DNA from: an uncultured Erythrobacter sp.
GTDB lineage: Bacteria; Pseudomonadota; Alphaproteobacteria; Sphingomonadales; Sphingomonadaceae
Assembly (NCBI GenBank): GCA_913055155.1
Contig: CAJXJR010000003.1
Coordinates: 1 to 64,000 of the forward strand
Direction: 5' to 3'
Length of the DNA stretch: 64,000 nt
Position 1 is the first letter of the stretch; each line of letters begins with the position of its first letter. Below are positions 59,385-64,000 of the stretch, piece by piece. A model generated the notes under the pieces. The model had not been told where the DNA came from. It searched no databases and saw only the letters and a program-made list of their open reading frames with translations. A program made the position numbers and the translations under genes.

Positions 59385-60692
59385 ATGCCGATTGCCATCA
59401 AGATGCCCGCCCTTTCGCCGACCATGGAGGAAGGCACGCTAGCCAAATGGCTGGTGAAAGTGGGGGACACGGTTTCCTCCGGTGACATCATGGCCGAGAT
59501 CGAGACCGACAAGGCCACCATGGAATTCGAAGCCGTGGACGAGGGCACGATTGCCCACATCCAGGTGGAAGAGGGCACCGAGGGTGTGAAAGTCGGCACG
59601 GTGATCGCCACCCTGGCCGAAGAAGGCGAGGATATTGGCGACGTTGAACCCGCAGGAGGCGGCGATTCCGCGCCTGCGCCTGCCGCCAGCGAGGAAAAGG
59701 CCGAAGAACCTGCTCCGGCACCGGCCCCGACTCCGGCGCCTTCGCCCAGTCCGGCTCCAGCCCCTGCCGCAGCGCCCGCCGCTTCGGGCGACCGCATCAT
59801 CGCTTCGCCGCTGGCGCGCCGCATTGCGGAGCAGAAGGGTTTGGACCTGTCGCAGATCAAGGGCTCCGGCCCCAACGGGCGCATCGTGAAGGCGGACGTG
59901 GAAGGCGCGCAGCCCGGTGCAGCCGCCCCGGCGCCCGCCGCCAGCGCTCCCGCGGCGACGCCCGCGCCCGCTGCTGCCCCGGCAGAAGCACAGGATTTCG
60001 GCATCCCGCACGAGGTCGAGAAGCTTTCCGGCATGCGCAAGACCATCGCGCGCCGCCTGACCGAATCGAAGCAGCAGGTGCCGCATATCTACCTGACGGT
60101 GGATATCCGCCTCGATGCTCTGCTGAAGCTGCGTAGCGAGCTGAACGCCGCACTTGAGCCGCAGGGCGTGAAGCTTTCGGTCAACGACATGCTGATCAAG
60201 GCGCTGGCCAAGTCGCTGGAGCAGGTGCCCGAGTGCAACGTGCAGTTTGCCGGCGATTCGATGCTGAAGTTCAAGCGCGCCGATATCTCGGTCGCCGTGT
60301 CGATCCCCAATGGCCTGATTACCCCCATCGTCACCGATGCGGGAAGCAAGGCGATGAGCAAGATCAGCACGGAGATGAAGGACCTCGCCACCCGCGCGAA
60401 GGACGGCAAGCTGGCTCCGGAAGAATACCAGGGCGGCACGGCGAGCCTGTCCAACATGGGCATGTTCGGCATCAAGCAGTTCGAAGCCGTCATCAACCCG
60501 CCGCAGGGCATGATCATGGCCATCGGCGCGGGCGAGAAGCGCCCCTATGTGGTCGACGATGCCTTGCAGATCGCCACAGTGATGAGCGCCACTGGCAGCT
60601 TCGACCACCGCGCCATCGACGGTGCGGACGGCGCACAGCTGATGAAGGCGTTCAAGGAACTGTGCGAGGCGCCGCTGGGGCTGGTGGCTTAA
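59385..60692 (+). CDS. pdhC: Pyruvate dehydrogenase E2, dihydrolipoamide acetyltransferase
   Basis: E2 is the core of the pyruvate dehydrogenase complex and moves acetyl groups to CoA. The 435-residue protein has a lipoyl domain with the lipoylated lysine in [11 protein letters not shown] (Lys43), an Ala/Pro linker, a peripheral-subunit binding domain ([19 protein letters not shown]), a second Ala/Pro linker and the catalytic domain with the active His in [13 protein letters not shown] (His408). ATG 59385 is chosen; the frame is open far upstream. It heads an operon that ends with E3. Confidence 0.95.
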   Translation: MPIAIKMPALSPTMEEGTLAKWLVKVGDTVSSGDIMAEIETDKATMEFEAVDEGTIAHIQVEEGTEGVKVGTVIATLAEEGEDIGDVEPAGGGDSAPAPAASEEKAEEPAPAPAPTPAPSPSPAPAPAAAPAASGDRIIASPLARRIAEQKGLDLSQIKGSGPNGRIVKADVEGAQPGAAAPAPAASAPAATPAPAAAPAEAQDFGIPHEVEKLSGMRKTIARRLTESKQQVPHIYLTVDIRLDALLKLRSELNAALEPQGVKLSVNDMLIKALAKSLEQVPECNVQFAGDSMLKFKRADISVAVSIPNGLITPIVTDAGSKAMSKISTEMKDLATRAKDGKLAPEEYQGGTASLSNMGMFGIKQFEAVINPPQGMIMAIGAGEKRPYVVDDALQIATVMSATGSFDHRAIDGADGAQLMKAFKELCEAPLGLVA

Positions 60693-60702
60693 GGGGCCGC
60701 CT

Positions 60703-61077
60703 ATGGCTCGCATCCCCGCCATCCGCGTTAGCGCGATGCCCGCCGATGCCAATGCCTATGGCGATATCTTCGGCGGCTGGCTGATGAGCCTGATGGACTC
60801 GGGCGCCGGCCTTGTCGCAGCGCGGCGGGCCAAGGGCAGGGCGGTTACCATCGCCATCGACGCGGTGGAATTCCTGCGCCCGGTGAAGGTGGGCGACGAA
60901 GTGTCGATCTATGCCGAGATCACCCGTGTAGGTCGCACCAGCATGGCGATAGAGACCGAGGCCTGGCGACGGCATCGCCATTCGGAGGAGGAGGAGATGG
61001 TGACCAAGGCCACCTTCACCTTCGTGGCGGTGGACGAAAGCGGCAAGCCGCGCGCGGTTGACGGGGGTGCAGCGTGA
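60703..61077 (+). CDS. Acyl-CoA thioesterase of the YciA/hotdog type
   Basis: The 124-residue protein is a single hotdog domain with AYGDIFGGWLMSLMDSGAGLVA, TIAIDAVEFLRPVKVGDEVSIY and MVTKATFTFVAVDESGKPR, all YciA/acyl-CoA thioester hydrolase signatures. It would cleave fatty or branched acyl-CoA to acid and CoA. It lies 10 bases after pdhC and overlaps the next gene (GTGA), within the pyruvate dehydrogenase operon. Confidence 0.9.
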   Translation: MARIPAIRVSAMPADANAYGDIFGGWLMSLMDSGAGLVAARRAKGRAVTIAIDAVEFLRPVKVGDEVSIYAEITRVGRTSMAIETEAWRRHRHSEEEEMVTKATFTFVAVDESGKPRAVDGGAA

Positions 61078-61877
61078 TCCGCGGTTTTACGGAGATTGCC
61101 GCACTGGGCCTTGCGACTGCCTGTTCGCCGGCGGTGGAGGAGGAAGTGGACATGGCCGAAACCGGCGCCGAAGAGCATTACTACCCGTCCCGCGCCGAAG
61201 CAGCTGACGGGCCCAACCCGTGGATTGTGATCCTTCCGGGCGGCGGCGGGATCGAGGTGTTCGGCGATACCGAGTTCTATTTCGACGTGGCGCGCCACTG
61301 GAACGCGCGCGGACTGGATGCGCTGGTGGTACATTATCAGGCCGCTGCGCCGGTGCTGGGCATCGAAAGCGAAGGCATTCCCGGTCCGATGGAAGCCGAG
61401 GTTGTGCGTAACGCGCTGGCCTCTGCGGAGATGAACGGCTGGCTGGACCTCGACTGCCCCGGCTTCGTGATCGGCTTTTCCGCCGGTGGTTCGGGCGTCA
61501 TGTCGCTGGCGGCAGACCCGGTGCCGAACCTGGTTGGTGCGATCGGGTATTACCCTCTTGTCCTTGGCCAGCCCGACCCGTTCGAGGCGCAGGTGCCTGT
61601 CCTGGTTCTACAAGGGGAAAGCGACGACCTGACCACGCCGGAAGCGCTTGACGCTTTCCTTGCTTCGGCAGGCCCGCAAGAGAACTTTACCGTCCACCGT
61701 TACCCAGATGCAGAACACGGCTTCGACATTCCCTCGCTGGCCGAGCCGGTGGAATACAACGGCGGCGTGTTCCTCTATCAGCAAGAGGCCGCAGAGGCCG
61801 CCGGGCGCGAGGCCGATGCCTTCGTCGCTTCCATCCTAGAGGCGCATACCTGCGCCAACCCCGCGGGAGGCGAATGA
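61074..61877 (+). CDS. Alpha/beta hydrolase, probable exported esterase
   Basis: The 267-residue product has an N-terminal hydrophobic stretch with a degenerate lipobox (LATAC near residue 17), then an alpha/beta hydrolase domain. The oxyanion region is VILPGGGGIEVF, the nucleophile Ser is in GFSAGGSGVMSLAA, the acid is in LQGESDDLTTPE and the His in YPDAEHGFDIPS. The layout resembles BD-FAE/acetylxylan-esterase and dienelactone-hydrolase relatives. The start is GTG 61074, overlapping the thioesterase stop. Confidence 0.85.
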   Translation: MIRGFTEIAALGLATACSPAVEEEVDMAETGAEEHYYPSRAEAADGPNPWIVILPGGGGIEVFGDTEFYFDVARHWNARGLDALVVHYQAAAPVLGIESEGIPGPMEAEVVRNALASAEMNGWLDLDCPGFVIGFSAGGSGVMSLAADPVPNLVGAIGYYPLVLGQPDPFEAQVPVLVLQGESDDLTTPEALDAFLASAGPQENFTVHRYPDAEHGFDIPSLAEPVEYNGGVFLYQQEAAEAAGREADAFVASILEAHTCANPAGGE

Positions 61878-62287
61878 TGCGTGCCGGCTTCGCCATGCTG
61901 CTCGCCGCCCTGATGGCCGCGCCCGTCGCAGCACACGGTCCGGCCGATGCACAGCCGGTGATGATCGGCAACGATGGCCCGGACATGGACGCTTGCGGCG
62001 GCTGGGGCATGGTGCAAGGCCTCAACCCCGATGGCGACAATTTCCTTGCCGTGCGGGCTGCGCCCACCACGCAGGCCAGCAAGATGGACGAACTGCACGA
62101 AGGCGAGGAAGTGTGGTTCTGCGACAATAGCGAAGACCAGCAATGGGTCGGCATCGTCTACGGCGCCAGTCGCGAACCCGGCGTGGATTGCGAAGTCGGC
62201 GCCAACCTGCCTCGTCCCGTTCCCTATCTCGGCCCATGCCGTTCCGGCTGGGTCTCCGCCCGTTATGTCATTCTCCTAGCAGGATAG
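61874..62287 (+). CDS. Small secreted SH3-like protein
   Basis: The 137-residue product has a signal peptide (MMRAGFAMLLAALMAAPVAA) and an SH3b-like domain: FLAVRAAPTTQASKMDELHEGEEVWFCD, then QWVGIVYGA and RSGWVSARYVILLAG. Four cysteines in the mature part could form disulfides. Bacterial SH3 domains bind cell-wall peptides. It overlaps the hydrolase by ATGA and ends three bases before lpdA, so it is a passenger of the pyruvate dehydrogenase operon. Confidence 0.88.
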   Translation: MMRAGFAMLLAALMAAPVAAHGPADAQPVMIGNDGPDMDACGGWGMVQGLNPDGDNFLAVRAAPTTQASKMDELHEGEEVWFCDNSEDQQWVGIVYGASREPGVDCEVGANLPRPVPYLGPCRSGWVSARYVILLAG

Positions 62288-62290
62288 ATC

Positions 62291-63703
62291 ATGAGCAATT
62301 CCTACGACGTCATCGTTCTTGGTTCCGGCCCCGGCGGCTATGTCGCCGCCATTCGCTGCGCACAGCTGGGGCTGAAAACCGCCATTGTGGAGCGGGAGAA
62401 CCTGGGCGGCATCTGCCTCAACTGGGGCTGCATCCCGACGAAAGCGCTGCTGCGCTCGGCAGAGATCCTGCATTACGCCCAGCATGCCAAGGACTATGGC
62501 CTGAAGATCGCGGGCGAAATCGAGGCCGACCTGGAAGCCGTGGTGAAGCGCAGCCGCGGCGTTGCCAAGCAGCTGAACCAGGGCGTGACGCACCTGATGA
62601 AGAAGAACAAGATCGCCGTTCACATGGGCGAGGGCACACTAACGGGACCCACCAGCCTGACGGTGAAGGGCGACAAGGGCGAAGAAAAGCTTACCGCCAA
62701 GCATGTGATCGTCGCCACGGGTGCACGTGCGCGCGACCTGCCGTTTGCCCCGGCTGACGGCAAGCACATCTGGACTTACCGCGCCGCCATGACTCCGCCC
62801 GAAATGCCGAAGAAGCTGCTGGTGATCGGCTCCGGCGCCATCGGTATCGAATTCGCCAGCTTCTACAACGACATGGGCGCCGACGTGACCGTGGTCGAAA
62901 TGCTCGACTGTATCGTTCCGGTGGAAGACAAGGACGTGTCCGCCTTTCTCGAAAAGGCGCTGACCAAGCAGGGCATGACGATCATGACCGGCGCCGGCGT
63001 CGAGGAGCTGAAGGCGACGGGCAAGGGCGTCTCGGCCAAGATCAAGGCGAAGGACGGCAAGGCAGCAAGTCACGAATTCACCCATTGCATCGTCGCCATC
63101 GGCATCCAGCCCAACACCGAAAACATCGGTCTGGAAAAGCTGGTGGAGATGGATCGCGGGTTCATCCAGATCGATCCCTATGGCCGCACGAAGTCCAAGG
63201 GCCTGTGGGCCATCGGCGACTGCACGCCTGGCCCGTGGCTGGCGCACAAGGCGAGCCACGAGGGTGTTACCGCCGCGGAAGCGATCGCGCAGGAACTGGG
63301 CAAGAAGGACCTGCATCCGCACCCGCTCAACCGCGATGCCATTCCCGGCTGCACCTATTGCCACCCGCAAATCGCCAGCGTCGGCCTGACCGAGGCCAAG
63401 GCCAAGGAAGCGGGCTACGAGGTGAAGGTCGGCATGTTCCCCTTCATCGGCAACGGCAAAGCCATCGCGCTGGGCGAGGCCGAGGGCTTCACCAAGACCG
63501 TGTTCGACGCCAAGACCGGCGAATTGCTGGGCGCACACATGGTAGGCGCGGAAGTCACCGAGATGATCCAGGGCTATGTCGTGGGCAAGACGCTGGAGAC
63601 GACCGAAGCCGAACTGATGCAGACCGTCTTCCCGCACCCGACCATTTCAGAAAGCATGCACGAAAGCGTGCTGGCCGCGTACGGCCGCGCGCTGCATATC
63701 TAG
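62291..63703 (+). CDS. lpdA: Dihydrolipoamide dehydrogenase (E3)
   Basis: E3 reoxidises dihydrolipoamide with FAD and NAD+. The 470-residue product has the FAD-binding start YDVIVLGSGPGGYVAA, the redox pair in NLGGICLNWGCIPTKALL (Cys42 and Cys47), the NAD site LLVIGSGAIGIEFASF, AIGDCTPGPWLAHKASHEG and the C-terminal catalytic His-Glu (VFPHPTISESMHES). Being downstream of pdhC, it probably serves pyruvate dehydrogenase and perhaps other 2-oxoacid complexes. Confidence 0.97.
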   Translation: MSNSYDVIVLGSGPGGYVAAIRCAQLGLKTAIVERENLGGICLNWGCIPTKALLRSAEILHYAQHAKDYGLKIAGEIEADLEAVVKRSRGVAKQLNQGVTHLMKKNKIAVHMGEGTLTGPTSLTVKGDKGEEKLTAKHVIVATGARARDLPFAPADGKHIWTYRAAMTPPEMPKKLLVIGSGAIGIEFASFYNDMGADVTVVEMLDCIVPVEDKDVSAFLEKALTKQGMTIMTGAGVEELKATGKGVSAKIKAKDGKAASHEFTHCIVAIGIQPNTENIGLEKLVEMDRGFIQIDPYGRTKSKGLWAIGDCTPGPWLAHKASHEGVTAAEAIAQELGKKDLHPHPLNRDAIPGCTYCHPQIASVGLTEAKAKEAGYEVKVGMFPFIGNGKAIALGEAEGFTKTVFDAKTGELLGAHMVGAEVTEMIQGYVVGKTLETTEAELMQTVFPHPTISESMHESVLAAYGRALHI

Positions 63704-63753
63704 CATGAGGTGACAGACCCAGAATTTCCCGCTAGCGGGCACGTCGCTCGCGC

Positions 63754-63843
63754 GGACAGGTGGCAGAGCGGTTGAATGCACCGGTCTTGAAAACCGGCAA
63801 GGGTGCAAGCCCTTCGTGGGTTCGAATCCCACCCTGTCCGCCA
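63754..63843 (+). tRNA. tRNA-Ser with anticodon UGA
   Basis: The acceptor stem GGACAGG pairs with CCTGTCC, followed by the discriminator G and an encoded CCA. The anticodon loop CTTGAAA gives anticodon TGA (serine, UCA codons). A long variable arm, typical of tRNA-Ser, lies between the anticodon stem and the T arm (GGGTTCGAATCCC). The length is 90 bases. A palindrome, CCCGCTAGCGGG (63728-63739), lies just upstream. Confidence 0.97.
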
Positions 63844-64000
63844 GCGAGTTCGCCCGCAAGGCGATGGGCTGGCGCGGTGAGCCACAGGGCCCACCGGGTT
63901 CGGACGCGAAAGCTGCGCTGTAACGGAGAGCGCCCGGAAGACTCCCGCTTCGGGTTTCGAGACTTGTCTTGGCCCTCCATGATCCTAGGCTGCACCCGAT
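63844..64000. other. Right edge after tRNA-Ser, no gene seen
   Basis: No coding frame with protein-like features is evident. A short stem, CCCG-CTT-CGGG, at 63944-63954 followed by TTT could be a weak terminator for the tRNA. The sequence is mid-to-high GC, and the edge shows no clear attachment site or integrase start. Confidence 0.4.

Noticed and set aside
63732-63995. Minus-strand open frame across the tRNA-Ser (GGIRTHEG...VFKTGAFNRSA)
   Set aside because: This is the well-known spurious protein produced by reading antisense through tRNA-Ser; the tRNA explains the sequence.

Overview
The window reads as one stretch of chromosome from a high-GC alphaproteobacterium, most likely a sphingomonad of the Erythrobacteraceae type. 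Supporting signs are the gene order LppC-rsmI-yraN-gshB, a split glyQ/glyS glycyl-tRNA synthetase, a short eukaryote/archaeal-type ProRS, a LigE-like glutathione transferase, an alphaproteobacterial RpoH promoter ahead of dnaK, and many ATGA/GTGA stop-start overlaps. Almost the whole window is housekeeping DNA with short intergenic gaps. I see no insertion sequence, prophage, CRISPR array or rRNA. The placement is inference from gene content, not from a database search.

Layout: (1) 1-2014, minus strand: rplY, a small secreted protein, and a pth whose C-terminus is replaced by the membrane tail of a family 2 glycosyltransferase; the DNA becomes AT-richer at the junction near 360-385. (2) 2112-5919, minus: three TraB/GumN paralogues, interrupted by a compact operon of two micro-proteins, an XRE regulator and a four-helix membrane protein. 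Three operator-like inverted repeats about 20-21 bp apart precede that operon. (3) 6017-12087, plus: glyQ, glyS (with an unusual extra segment) and ppdK. (4) 12084-24454: methyltransferase, comF, hisI, acyl-CoA dehydrogenase, Asp/Asn beta-hydroxylase, MFS-cysK-dienelactone hydrolase operon, PilZ, tyrS, DOMON-like plus NamZ pair, small secreted protein, GST. (5) 24461-31100, minus: CoxE/MoxR pair, class A beta-lactamase-like hydrolase, parE, LppC-type lipoprotein.

(6) 31128-37928: rsmI-yraN-gshB-dedA, xerC/hemW, a CAP-domain secreted protein, rph/rdgB. (7) 37988-44742: hrcA-grpE and dnaK-dnaJ on the plus strand, separated by three opposite-strand genes (PCu(A)C copper chaperone, HExxH protein, isochorismatase-like hydrolase). 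dnaK has an excellent RpoH promoter, and a large hairpin sits between dnaK and dnaJ. (8) 44783-55079: patatin-like phospholipase, radA, cvpA, Fe-S scaffold-like protein, MHS-type transporter, alr, phaR, proS, DUF805. (9) 55121-63843: M28 peptidase, rnr, universal stress protein, and a pyruvate dehydrogenase E2/E3 operon that carries three passenger genes between pdhC and lpdA; a tRNA-Ser(UGA) closes the window.

The items most worth a second look are the pth-glycosyltransferase chimera, the operator/micro-protein/XRE operon inside the TraB/GumN array, the low-GC extra segment inside glyS, the dnaK-dnaJ hairpin, and the Fe-S scaffold-like protein lacking its third cysteine.
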